Assembly (NCBI GenBank): GCA_005791325.1
Contig: SXXA01000135.1
Span: 1 to 6,928 of the forward strand
DNA length: 6,928 nucleotides
Origin: Actinomycetota bacterium
GTDB taxonomy: Bacteria > Margulisbacteria > Marinamargulisbacteria > SXXA01
Direction of reading: 5' to 3'
Position 1 is the first letter of the stretch, and the number at the start of each line of letters is the position of its first letter. Made by a program: the position numbers and the translations under genes. Below the pieces are notes generated by a model, which was not told the origin of the DNA, made no database searches, and was given only the letters and a program-made list of their open reading frames with translations. Of the stretch, positions 1 to 6,513 are shown piece by piece.

Positions 1-342
1 AATCATAAAAAATAAGGACAACCCAATCATCCAACCAACCCCTCGGTCCATCGCCACACAACACACGGGGGCTAGCACCATTAAGACATCCAACAAGCGC
101 AATGTAACACGATGCGGAGCCCCACACTGCGGGCATCGTCCCTGCACCAAAAGGGGGCCCACAATCGGTATTTGTTCTTGCCATGGGAGCCCTTGGCGAC
201 AGGCCATACAAGTGGCATTAAGAGGCTTAAAGAAGGATTCACCCGACAGACGCCGAGACACCCATCGATGGGATAACCATGACAAGAGTAAACCAAATAA
301 AGTGGCAGCACCCAATTCCACCCAAAATAATAAACTAACCAT
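1..342 (-). CDS. prepilin peptidase (type IV leader peptidase), N-terminal part; 3' end outside window
   Basis: The visible 114 codons run from an ATG at 342 off the left edge. An in-frame TGA at 358-360 lies just upstream, and ATG 342 is the only credible start codon after it. A hydrophobic segment (about residues 4-24) is followed by a cytoplasmic-type loop with two cysteine pairs, CMAC (45-48) and CPQC (70-73). The second Cys of the first pair and the first of the second are 21 residues apart, which is the spacing in PilD/GspO-type enzymes. QIPIVGPLLVQGRCPQCG (57-74) resembles the family signature around IPxxSxLxLxGRCxxC. Two more hydrophobic stretches follow (about 83-98 and 102-114). In the family this domain precedes a membrane aspartyl protease that cleaves type IV prepilin or pseudopilin leaders and N-methylates the new N-terminus. 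The catalytic aspartates would lie outside the window. The usual GSFLN motif of the first membrane helix is not recognisable, so the protein is divergent. The Shine-Dalgarno is weak (G-rich stretch before the ATG). Confidence 0.72.
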   Translation of the reverse strand, partial: MVSLLFWVELGAATLFGLLLSWLSHRWVSRRLSGESFFKPLNATCMACRQGLPWQEQIPIVGPLLVQGRCPQCGAPHRVTLRLLDVLMVLAPVCCVAMDRGVGWMIGLSLFFMI

Positions 343-379
343 GACCCATTCCCCATTTCAAATAAAATGATGTGAGGTA

Positions 380-408
380 ATGATAGTGGGTATTGGCATA
401 AGTGACAA
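380..408 (-). promoter_or_regulatory. sigma70-type promoter of the prepilin peptidase gene
   Basis: Read on the minus strand, a -35 box TTGTCA (403-408) and a -10 box TATCAT (380-385) are separated by exactly 17 bp. Each box matches the consensus at 5 of 6 positions. Transcription would begin near 373 and give a leader of about 30 nt before the ATG at 342. Position, orientation and spacing all fit. The call rests on sequence only. Confidence 0.65.
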
Positions 409-411
409 GCT

Positions 412-440
412 CAATTAGAGGCTAACGATAAGGGTAATTG
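412..440. repeat. short inverted repeat between the divergent promoters, operator-like
   Basis: CAATTA (412-417) and TAATTG (435-440) form a perfect 6-bp inverted repeat with a 17-nt spacer. It lies just behind the minus-strand -35 box and upstream of the plus-strand -10 candidate. A dimeric regulator could bind here, but arms this short also arise by chance in AT-rich intergenic DNA. The inner bases do not extend the symmetry. Confidence 0.2.
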
Positions 441-441
441 G

Positions 442-470
442 TTTTGGGGTTTGCCTAACATTGGTAAAAT
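442..470 (+). promoter_or_regulatory. candidate extended -10 promoter for the leuA operon
   Basis: TGGTAAAAT (462-470) has the form of an extended -10 element (TGn followed by TAAAAT at 465-470). The -35 position at 17-bp spacing is TTTTGG (442-447), a poor match, as expected when an extended -10 compensates. Initiation would fall near 477, giving a leader of about 57 nt before leuA. It is the best plus-strand candidate I see between 343 and 533, but it is clearly weaker than the divergent promoter. Confidence 0.35.
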
Positions 471-489
471 CGGGTAAGTTTAGAGACCA

Positions 490-507
490 CTCCCTACCCA
501 ACGGGAG
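490..507 (+). promoter_or_regulatory. small leader hairpin upstream of leuA
   Basis: CTCCC (490-494) can pair with GGGAG (503-507) across an 8-nt loop. The stem would form in the leuA leader, 16 nt before the Shine-Dalgarno. No U-run follows, so it is not an intrinsic terminator. Its GGGAG arm is itself Shine-Dalgarno-like and would be masked by pairing. Any regulatory role is unproven. Confidence 0.25.
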
Positions 508-523
508 AAATGAATCAATAATT

Positions 524-530
524 GGAGGTG
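524..530 (+). promoter_or_regulatory. ribosome binding site that sets the leuA start
   Basis: GGAGGTG lies with its GGAGG core five bases before the ATG at 534. The core overlaps an upstream in-frame TTG (522-524), so that TTG cannot be the start and translation begins at the ATG. Confidence 0.9.
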
Positions 531-533
531 CCC

Positions 534-2072
534 ATGACTCGAATTCATATTTTTGATACCACCCTACGAGATGGGGAGCAATCACCAGGGTGTTCCATGA
601 ATATACAAGAAAAGTTAGATGTCGCCATTCAATTAGAACGATTGGGTGTTGATGTCATTGAAGCCGGATTTGCCATTAGTTCCAAAGGTGATTTTGAATC
701 GATTGAGCAAATTGCCAAACAAGTAAGAACCCCCATTATTTGCAGTTTATGTCGTGCATTGCCAGCGGATATCGATGCGGCAGCCCAATCGGTACGCCAT
801 GCGGCCAAACCCCGCATTCACACTTTCATTGCCACCTCGCCTATTCACATGTCCGCCAAATTACGGATGTCCCCCGATGACGTGTTGCAACGGGCGGTTG
901 CGGCTGTTACACATGCCAAACAATATGTAGATGATGTTGAATTTTCTTGTGAGGATGCGGGACGTTCTGATCCAGCGTTTTTAATAAAGGTGATAAGTAG
1001 TGTCATTCGTGCTGGCGCCACGGTTGTTAATATTCCAGATACGGTAGGGTATTTATTGCCCCATGAGTTTGGCAACTTAATTCATACGCTCATGACCAAC
1101 GTGCCCAATATACGGGACGCCATCGTATCCGTTCATTGCCACGATGATTTGGGGTTTGCCACCGCCAATGCCATGGCTGGTGTGCTGGCCGGTGCCACGC
1201 AAGTGGAGTGCACCATTAATGGAATAGGGGAACGTGCCGGCAATACAGCGCTGGAAGAAATCGTGATGGCATTGCATACGCGCTCGGAAAGCTTGGGCAT
1301 GCACACGGGTATTGTAACCACCGAAATCACTCCCACATCACGCTTGGTAAGCAGTGTAACCGGATCGTTGGTTCAAGCTAACAAGGCGATTGTTGGGGCC
1401 AATGCATTTGCTCATGAGTCTGGCATTCATCAGGATGGCGTTTTAAAATCAAAACTAACCTACGAAATCATGGACGCCAGCAGTGTTGGGCTGAATCAGG
1501 CCACGCTGGTATTGGGCAAACATTCGGGCCGGCATGCATTTACCAATAAATTAACCGAACTAGGGTATCACTTGGCTAAAGATGCGCAAGAAAAAGCATT
1601 TGAGCGATTCAAAGGTATTGCAGATACCAAAAAGACATTATCTGATGCCGACATACACGCTTTGGTTGCCGATGAAGTGGTACATGTGGATGAAACCTAT
1701 CACTTAAACTACATTCAAATCATCGCGGGCAACCGAACCCGTCCATTGGCATGTGTGCAACTAACCCACAATGGACAATTATTGGAAGGCGCCTGTGTCG
1801 GAGCCGGTCCCGTTGATGCCATTTTCAAAACCATTGATCAATTAATTAAAGATGAGGTCCAATTGGTTGATTTTTCAATTCACTCGGTCACCGGTGGTAC
1901 GGATGCACTGGGTGAGGTTACCATTCGAATTCAAGATGGCCACGATCGATTTACAGGTCGCGGGGCAGATTTAGATGTGCTGGTGGCATCAGCCAAGGCC
2001 TACATTCAAGCCATTAATAAAATGCTGAGCCGAAGAAAAGACCCTGCAATTAAGGCAACAACAGGAGATTAA
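534..2072 (+). CDS. leuA: 2-isopropylmalate synthase
   Basis: This enzyme condenses acetyl-CoA with 2-oxoisovalerate to give 2-isopropylmalate, the committed and normally leucine-inhibited step of leucine synthesis, in the cytosol. The 512-residue product is the usual length for the E. coli-type enzyme. The catalytic TIM barrel opens with HIFDTTLRDGEQSPG (5-19), with the catalytic-site R12 and metal-binding D13. VHCHDDLG (200-207) supplies the metal-binding His201/His203, and NGIGERAGN (229-237) is the family signature. ESGIHQDG (295-302) and LGKHSGRHAF (327-336) mark the linker subdomains. ALGEVTIRI (458-466) to AYIQAIN (489-495) is the C-terminal LeuA dimer/allosteric domain, which is intact, so leucine feedback is expected. 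The start is fixed by GGAGGTG directly upstream. It is the first gene of the operon and ends 3 nt before leuB. Citramalate or homocitrate synthase are less likely because the match to IPMS runs over the full length. Confidence 0.96.
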   Translation: MTRIHIFDTTLRDGEQSPGCSMNIQEKLDVAIQLERLGVDVIEAGFAISSKGDFESIEQIAKQVRTPIICSLCRALPADIDAAAQSVRHAAKPRIHTFIATSPIHMSAKLRMSPDDVLQRAVAAVTHAKQYVDDVEFSCEDAGRSDPAFLIKVISSVIRAGATVVNIPDTVGYLLPHEFGNLIHTLMTNVPNIRDAIVSVHCHDDLGFATANAMAGVLAGATQVECTINGIGERAGNTALEEIVMALHTRSESLGMHTGIVTTEITPTSRLVSSVTGSLVQANKAIVGANAFAHESGIHQDGVLKSKLTYEIMDASSVGLNQATLVLGKHSGRHAFTNKLTELGYHLAKDAQEKAFERFKGIADTKKTLSDADIHALVADEVVHVDETYHLNYIQIIAGNRTRPLACVQLTHNGQLLEGACVGAGPVDAIFKTIDQLIKDEVQLVDFSIHSVTGGTDALGEVTIRIQDGHDRFTGRGADLDVLVASAKAYIQAINKMLSRRKDPAIKATTGD

Positions 2073-2075
2073 TAT

Positions 2076-3167
2076 ATGAATATTGCGGTGATTGAAGGAG
2101 ATGGAACCGGACCCGAGGTAATAAAAGAAGCAGTTAAGTGTCTAGACGCCGTTTGCCAGCGATTTAAGATTCCCTTAAATTTAGAGTATTTCCCCATTAA
2201 TGGTACCCGATACTTATCCACTGGCGAGTTGCTATCCGATCAGGAAATCCAAACCTTGCGGAATAAAACCGCTATTTTATTGGGTGCCATTGGTCATCCC
2301 GATTGCCCGCCCGGTGTGCTGGAACGCGGCATTTTACTCAAATTGCGATTTTCACTTGATTTGTATATCAACTTACGACCCGTACGTCGTTATGCTAGCG
2401 TTTCTACCCCCCTTAAATCCAACGACCCATTTGATTATCTGGTGATTCGAGAAAATTCAGGTGGATTGTATACCGGTGTAGGTGGACGATCGATGGTCAA
2501 TACCCCCCATGAAGTGGCCATGGAATCGATGGTATATACCCATGCACAAGTCGACCGTTGTGTGCGATTTGCATTCGATATGGCCCAACAACGTAGCCAA
2601 GATACACCATGGAAGGGGCTTACTGAAATTGAACGACAACAGGGCTATCGAGGCAAAGTAACGTTGTGTGGAAAATCGAATGTATTAACCCACGTATATG
2701 CATTATGGAATCGGGTGATGGATGAGGTGAAACTTGATTACCCTCATATCATAACCGATTATGTGCATGTTGATGCCATGTGTATTTACATGATTGAGTG
2801 CCCCCACCGCTTTGATGTCATTGTTACTGAAAATATGTTCGGAGATATTATTACCGACTTGGCTGCCGTTACCCAAGGGGGGATGGGCGTGGCGTCGAGT
2901 GCCAATATTAATCCCAATGGGGTTTCTATGTTTGAACCAATTGGTGGAACCGCACCGGATTGGACTGGTAAAAATCAAATTAATCCCATGGCAGCAATTG
3001 GGGCGGTTCAACTCATGTTAAGTCATTTGGGCCACGTGGATGCAGCCACTACTCTTGAAGTGGCTAAACAACATGCCCTATCACAAATGTCATCTATGCT
3101 AGCAGGGCAAATGGGGTATACCACCACTGGGGTTGGGGACTTGGTTGTTAATGCCATCCCGATCTGA
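2076..3167 (+). CDS. leuB: 3-isopropylmalate dehydrogenase
   Basis: This enzyme oxidatively decarboxylates 3-isopropylmalate with NAD to 2-oxoisocaproate, the third leucine step. It has 363 residues, normal for the family. Features include VIEGDGTGPE (5-14) at the N-terminus, substrate-binding arginines R91, R101 and R125, catalytic Y132 and K200 (in CGKSNV), and the metal-binding aspartates D233, D257 and D261 (in FGDIITDLA). In IGGTAPDWTGK (289-299) D295 sits where NAD-specific IPMDHs have Asp and NADP isocitrate dehydrogenases have Lys, so NAD is the likely cofactor. The segment GHPDCPPGVLERG (73-85) resembles actinobacterial and planctomycete-type LeuB rather than the E. coli/Bacillus form. 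AGGAG (2063-2067) stands 8 nt before the ATG, and leuA stops 3 nt upstream. Tartrate or isocitrate dehydrogenase paralogues are possible by homology, but adjacency to leuA settles the call. Confidence 0.93.
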   Translation: MNIAVIEGDGTGPEVIKEAVKCLDAVCQRFKIPLNLEYFPINGTRYLSTGELLSDQEIQTLRNKTAILLGAIGHPDCPPGVLERGILLKLRFSLDLYINLRPVRRYASVSTPLKSNDPFDYLVIRENSGGLYTGVGGRSMVNTPHEVAMESMVYTHAQVDRCVRFAFDMAQQRSQDTPWKGLTEIERQQGYRGKVTLCGKSNVLTHVYALWNRVMDEVKLDYPHIITDYVHVDAMCIYMIECPHRFDVIVTENMFGDIITDLAAVTQGGMGVASSANINPNGVSMFEPIGGTAPDWTGKNQINPMAAIGAVQLMLSHLGHVDAATTLEVAKQHALSQMSSMLAGQMGYTTTGVGDLVVNAIPI

Positions 3168-3693
3168 CGCTATTATTAAACGACAACAATTGTTGCCTAC
3201 AACCATTCGTCATGCGTCTCGTTGTATTGCTCGACAGCTACCCCATTTTTTGCGCTCAACCAAGGCGATTGTTGGGTACTACCCCCATCAAAATGAACCC
3301 AACTTATTGCATTTATACCGTTGGTGCCAAGCTCGACACATAGCTGTGTATTTACCCACGTGGAATGGCACCGATTACACACCCCAATTATGGGAAACCC
3401 TGCAGCCAACCAGCTTGGTACGGGGTCCATTTGGCATTTTAAATCCACTGCCTACTAGCCCAGTTTTACACCAAGGTGTCAAAACAGTATGGTTTGTACC
3501 AGGTTTATGGTTCACACCATATGGGCACCGAATGGGGTATGGCAAAGGAATATATGATCGATTGCTTACCCAATGGGAGGGAATCAAAATTGGAATTGGG
3601 TATGACTGGCAACTGGTTGACACCCTACCCCAACACCCTGGTGATTATCAGCTAAACTATGTTATTACCAATCTAAAAGTGGAGGTTGCCTAA
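3151..3693 (+). CDS. fthC: 5-formyltetrahydrofolate cyclo-ligase (5,10-methenyltetrahydrofolate synthetase)
   Basis: The family converts 5-formyl-THF to 5,10-methenyl-THF using ATP, returning this stored folate to one-carbon metabolism. The 180-residue product is family-sized. GYYPHQNEPN (42-51) matches the folate-binding YxPxxxE region. VPGLWFTPYGHRMGYGKG (116-133) followed by IYDRLL is the diagnostic glycine-rich ATP/folate motif. YDWQLVDTLP (151-160) matches the C-terminal signature. Several positions usually acidic in the family are changed: FGILNP (94-99) instead of FGIxEP, HPGD (162-165) where ExHD is usual, and ITN (172-174) instead of a terminal TE. The chosen ATG overlaps the leuB end by 17 nt and has GGGGAC (3135-3140) 10 nt upstream. 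An in-frame TTG at 3133 would add six residues but has no better site. It lies directly before purK and purE, a sensible link since purine synthesis consumes formyl-folate. Confidence 0.88.
   Translation: MPSRSDAIIKRQQLLPTTIRHASRCIARQLPHFLRSTKAIVGYYPHQNEPNLLHLYRWCQARHIAVYLPTWNGTDYTPQLWETLQPTSLVRGPFGILNPLPTSPVLHQGVKTVWFVPGLWFTPYGHRMGYGKGIYDRLLTQWEGIKIGIGYDWQLVDTLPQHPGDYQLNYVITNLKVEVA
3681..3685 (+). promoter_or_regulatory. ribosome binding site that sets the purK start
   Basis: GGAGG lies inside the last codons of fthC, 9 nt before the ATG at 3695 and 15 nt before a second in-frame ATG at 3701. The spacing favours 3695. A TTG at 3686 is immediately adjacent to it and cannot be the start. Confidence 0.7.
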
Positions 3694-3694
3694 T

Positions 3695-4804
3695 ATGTCA
3701 ATGGGAATTGGGATTATTGGGGGGGGGCAATTGGGGCAAATGATGATTCAGGCGGGCATTTCATTTGGGTATCAATTTACCGTATTGGATCCAGATCCAT
3801 ATGCCCCCGCACACCGGGTGTGCAGCCAACATTTGGTCACCCCCTTTTTTGAGCAAGAATCTTTGGGGAGATTATTTGATCAATCCAAATGGGTAACCAC
3901 GGAATTTGAACATATTGATTGTGCTGCCATTGAGTCAGCTTGCGAAGATCACGCAGAAAAATTCTTTCCCTCCACCTCGATTATTCAACTTATTCAAGAC
4001 AAAGGGACCCAATTCGAGTGGCTCCATCAAAATGGCTTTCCCATTCCACGGTTTACCATCGAATCAGATCCATGTAACACCCCACTACCACCCTTTCCAT
4101 TTGTACAAAAGGACCGTACGGGTGGATACGATGGACGTGGGGTTCGAATGATTGAACAGATACAAGACATCTTAAATCGACCCAGTGTATTTCAGACCAA
4201 ATTGGATATTGCCGCTGAATTATCGATTATTGTGGTACGTGATCAATATGGCAGCATTTTAACGTACGCCCCCAGTGAAATTGAGACACATCCACTCTCT
4301 AATATGTTACAACGACTTATTTCACCGGCACGGGTTGATCCTAGAATCGCAAATGAAGCCGTTGAATGTGCAAAATCATTGGCCCATCAATTGAAAATGA
4401 TAGGAACCATGGCCGTTGAATTTTTTATTACACAAAATCATGAGCTATATATTAATGAAATTGCACCAAGACCCCACAACTCTGGCCATCACACCATTGA
4501 GTCTGCTACATGTTCTCAATTTCAGCAACATATTCGGGCGATATCCAACTTGCCTGTGCAACCATTTGAGGAAAAACCCGCTGTCATGATTAATCTGTTA
4601 GGTGATCCCAGTGGGGTAGGCCCTGCGTCTATTCAAGGCTGGGAACCTTATTTGCGCCGTCCCGATGTGTTTTTTCATTGGTATGGCAAACGATTCACAT
4701 CCCCCTTCCGAAAAATGGGGCATGTGACTATACTATGCGATTCAATATCAGAATCAATGAATGTATCTGATGAAATTTTAAAAACTGTTTCGGTGGGTGT
4801 ATAA
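3695..4804 (+). CDS. purK: N5-carboxyaminoimidazole ribonucleotide synthetase
   Basis: PurK uses ATP and bicarbonate to carboxylate AIR to N5-CAIR, the substrate of PurE, in de novo purine synthesis. The 369-residue ATP-grasp protein is of normal length. IIGGGQLGQM (7-16) begins the pre-ATP-grasp domain and TTEFEHID (68-75) follows. FVQKDRTGGYDGRG (136-149) carries the ATP-binding Lys139. VEFF (241-244) and LYINEIAPRPHNSGHHTIE (251-269) form the metal/nucleotide site. HWYGK (328-332) and RKMGHV (339-344) are the family's C-terminal signatures. QDKGTQF (101-107) replaces the usual QDRxxQK, a mild deviation. Nine consecutive G bases (3719-3727) encode the three glycines of the first motif. It starts 1 nt after the fthC stop and abuts purE with no gap, so PurK and PurE should be made in step. 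Confidence 0.96.
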   Translation: MSMGIGIIGGGQLGQMMIQAGISFGYQFTVLDPDPYAPAHRVCSQHLVTPFFEQESLGRLFDQSKWVTTEFEHIDCAAIESACEDHAEKFFPSTSIIQLIQDKGTQFEWLHQNGFPIPRFTIESDPCNTPLPPFPFVQKDRTGGYDGRGVRMIEQIQDILNRPSVFQTKLDIAAELSIIVVRDQYGSILTYAPSEIETHPLSNMLQRLISPARVDPRIANEAVECAKSLAHQLKMIGTMAVEFFITQNHELYINEIAPRPHNSGHHTIESATCSQFQQHIRAISNLPVQPFEEKPAVMINLLGDPSGVGPASIQGWEPYLRRPDVFFHWYGKRFTSPFRKMGHVTILCDSISESMNVSDEILKTVSVGV

Positions 4805-5314
4805 ATGGGAATTGTTGGCATGGTAATGGGTAGTATTTCAGATCGTGACTATATGGATGAAGGGTATCATTTCCTTAAAGAAATGGGTGTAACGGTTGAA
4901 TACACCATCGTATCTGCCCATCGAACCCCCCAGCGGTTGTCCACCTATGCCCAGTCAGCGGCATCCCGTGGAATCTCCGTTATTATTGCAGGGGCTGGTG
5001 GGGCCGCCCATTTGCCCGGCATGTTAGCGGCGGAAACGATACTGCCTGTTATTGGGGTTCCAATTCGATCTAAAAACTCTATTGATGGATGGGATTCGTT
5101 ATTATCAATTGTACAAATGCCAAAAGGGGTGCCGGTTGCCACAGTTGCCATTAACGGTTCACTCAATGCTGCCATTTTGGCCACCCAGCTTTTGGCCATC
5201 TCAAATCCATCCTTACAAAAAAAATTGATGGATTATAAAATGCGATTGGCAAATTCCGTGATGCAGTCAATTGATGACTCTGGTCTTTCCGATCCACTCA
5301 AAGGTCATTTATAG
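4805..5314 (+). CDS. purE: N5-carboxyaminoimidazole ribonucleotide mutase (class I PurE)
   Basis: This enzyme moves the carboxyl group of N5-CAIR to carbon 4, giving CAIR. It is the partner of the PurK encoded immediately upstream. The 169-residue product is standard for PurE and includes MGSISD (8-13), SAHRTP (37-42) with the catalytic His39, GAGGAAHLPGM (63-73), LPVIGVP (80-86) and DSLLSIVQMPKGVPVATVAI (97-116). These are the residues of bacterial class I mutases, and the presence of PurK excludes use as a class II AIR carboxylase. The Trp that usually follows MGSxSD is Arg14 here, as other residues are in some bacterial PurE. The ATG follows the purK stop with no gap. GGTGGG (4792-4797) in the end of purK is the likely ribosome site, 7 nt upstream. 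Confidence 0.96.
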   Translation: MGIVGMVMGSISDRDYMDEGYHFLKEMGVTVEYTIVSAHRTPQRLSTYAQSAASRGISVIIAGAGGAAHLPGMLAAETILPVIGVPIRSKNSIDGWDSLLSIVQMPKGVPVATVAINGSLNAAILATQLLAISNPSLQKKLMDYKMRLANSVMQSIDDSGLSDPLKGHL

Positions 5315-5316
5315 GG

Positions 5317-6513
5317 TTGAATAACCAGCTCTACCAATTGGTTAAAATGGCCCATACCCCAGAGTTCAACCTCTTTTTGAGCCATTATCGACTGTTGCCT
5401 AAACATCAATTTGCGTTGGTTCGGGTTAGCCACTCGGCGCTTCAAGAAGATGGATCAAGTTTGGCGGAATCAGTGGCCATGATGCAGCAGCTGGGTATGA
5501 TTCCGAGCATTGTGTTAGATACAAAATGGGACAGTTTTTTGGATACAGAACAACCCATTGCATCCGATCGGGAATCCGCTCGCCGATTTGGTGCCATTGC
5601 CGATTTTTTTATGGAACAAATTCGTTTTTATGGGGGAGAAGCAGAGTTGGTTAAACCCGCTATTGATGTGCGTTCTATCCCATCACTATGGGAAATGGAT
5701 CCCAGTGCCATTTTAGATTGTTTTAATCGCCATGTTATTCCGATTATCCTTCCATTTGGCCACAAAAATCGTCGTCGGGTTTATATCAATGGTCAAGAAT
5801 CCACCCGCCTGATAATGGAAACCCTGTCTCCAAATAAATACATTTTAATTACGGAACAAGATGGGTTGCGTGATCACGATGATTCAGTGATTCCATTCCT
5901 AAACCTATCAGAACAACGGAATTATCGTCATATTTTAAGCCAGTATAAGCCCCTCATTCGAGAAATTCGCTTACAGCTTAATCGAACCCCCGATGCAGCG
6001 GCCGTCATTACCAATGCGCACAATTTATTAAGAGAAATTTTTACGGTTAAAGGACAGGGTACTTTCATTAAGCGATTTACCATTCATGCCACATCCAAGA
6101 TTAGAGATTTGGATATACCGCGATTAAAGCAATTAATTGAAGACGCATTTGATAAAGACTTGGTTGAAGATTATTTTAATGAAAAATTTAAATTGATTGT
6201 GTATGAAAAAAATTACGAGGGGGTTGCCATTGTTAAGTTAATTCATGGCATTCCTTATTTGGACAAAATTGCCGTAACCAAAGCCGCAGAAGGAACTGGT
6301 TTGGGGGGAACACTATGGGCCAAAATTGTGGAGCAATACCCCACATTAGTATGGCGATCTACCACATCCAACCCCATGAATTCATTTTATTTTCGGCAGT
6401 GTCATGGGTGTATTAAAGGCAGTAAATGGATTGTGTATTGGAGAAATCTTAATGAGTCCCTCATTCTTGAGGTTGTTCATCGCATTAACGCCATTAGAAG
6501 TACGTTGCGATGA
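5317..6513 (+). CDS. N-acetylglutamate synthase-like protein: degenerate amino-acid-kinase domain plus NAT (GNAT) domain
   Basis: Residues about 30-235 follow the amino-acid kinase layout of NAGS/NAGK proteins: FALVRVS (32-38), GMIPSIVLD (60-68), IPIILPFG (141-148), NKYILITEQDGL (173-184) and FLNLSEQ (194-200). Residues about 250-375 match the NAT domain of vertebrate NAGS and Xanthomonas-type NAGS/K: YLDKIAV (314-320), EGTGLGGTLW (325-334) as the acetyl-CoA loop, LVWRS (344-348), NSFYF (355-359) and GCIKGSKWIVYW (364-375). It probably makes N-acetylglutamate from glutamate and acetyl-CoA, the first arginine step. The kinase glycine motifs are absent: VSHS replaces KxGG, and no HGxG follows VLD. 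Kinase activity is therefore unlikely, and the domain may serve oligomerisation or arginine sensing as in animal NAGS. The TTG start, 2 nt after the purE stop, is preferred because residues before Met11 (ATG 5347) still resemble the family's N-terminal helix. The ribosome site is weak. The stop overlaps the next ATG. Confidence 0.82.
   Translation: MNNQLYQLVKMAHTPEFNLFLSHYRLLPKHQFALVRVSHSALQEDGSSLAESVAMMQQLGMIPSIVLDTKWDSFLDTEQPIASDRESARRFGAIADFFMEQIRFYGGEAELVKPAIDVRSIPSLWEMDPSAILDCFNRHVIPIILPFGHKNRRRVYINGQESTRLIMETLSPNKYILITEQDGLRDHDDSVIPFLNLSEQRNYRHILSQYKPLIREIRLQLNRTPDAAAVITNAHNLLREIFTVKGQGTFIKRFTIHATSKIRDLDIPRLKQLIEDAFDKDLVEDYFNEKFKLIVYEKNYEGVAIVKLIHGIPYLDKIAVTKAAEGTGLGGTLWAKIVEQYPTLVWRSTTSNPMNSFYFRQCHGCIKGSKWIVYWRNLNESLILEVVHRINAIRSTLR

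Noticed and set aside
81..356. Minus-strand 91-codon open frame
   Set aside because: It overlaps the frame from 342 to 1, which carries the CxxC pairs and membrane segments of a prepilin peptidase. The 91-codon product has no family features and is a shadow of that gene.
490..507. Intrinsic terminator
   Set aside because: The stem is only five pairs and is followed by AAATGAATC rather than a run of T.
477..533. Leucine attenuator or T-box in the leuA leader
   Set aside because: The only leader reading frame is ATG-AAT-CAA-TAA (510-521), which has no Leu codon. There is no terminator with a U-run and no T-box sequence, and the leader is too short for either.
2876..2890. G-quadruplex in leuB
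   Set aside because: There is no set of four suitably spaced G-runs, and the sequence is explained by conserved GGMG codons.
2703..3011. Minus-strand 102-codon open frame inside leuB
   Set aside because: It lies wholly opposite the catalytic region of leuB (D233 to the NAD loop) and has no recognisable motif or ribosome site.
5217..5224. A8 run in purE as a programmed frameshift site
   Set aside because: The purE frame continues intact through the run to a normal C-terminus, and no alternative product or stimulatory structure is apparent.
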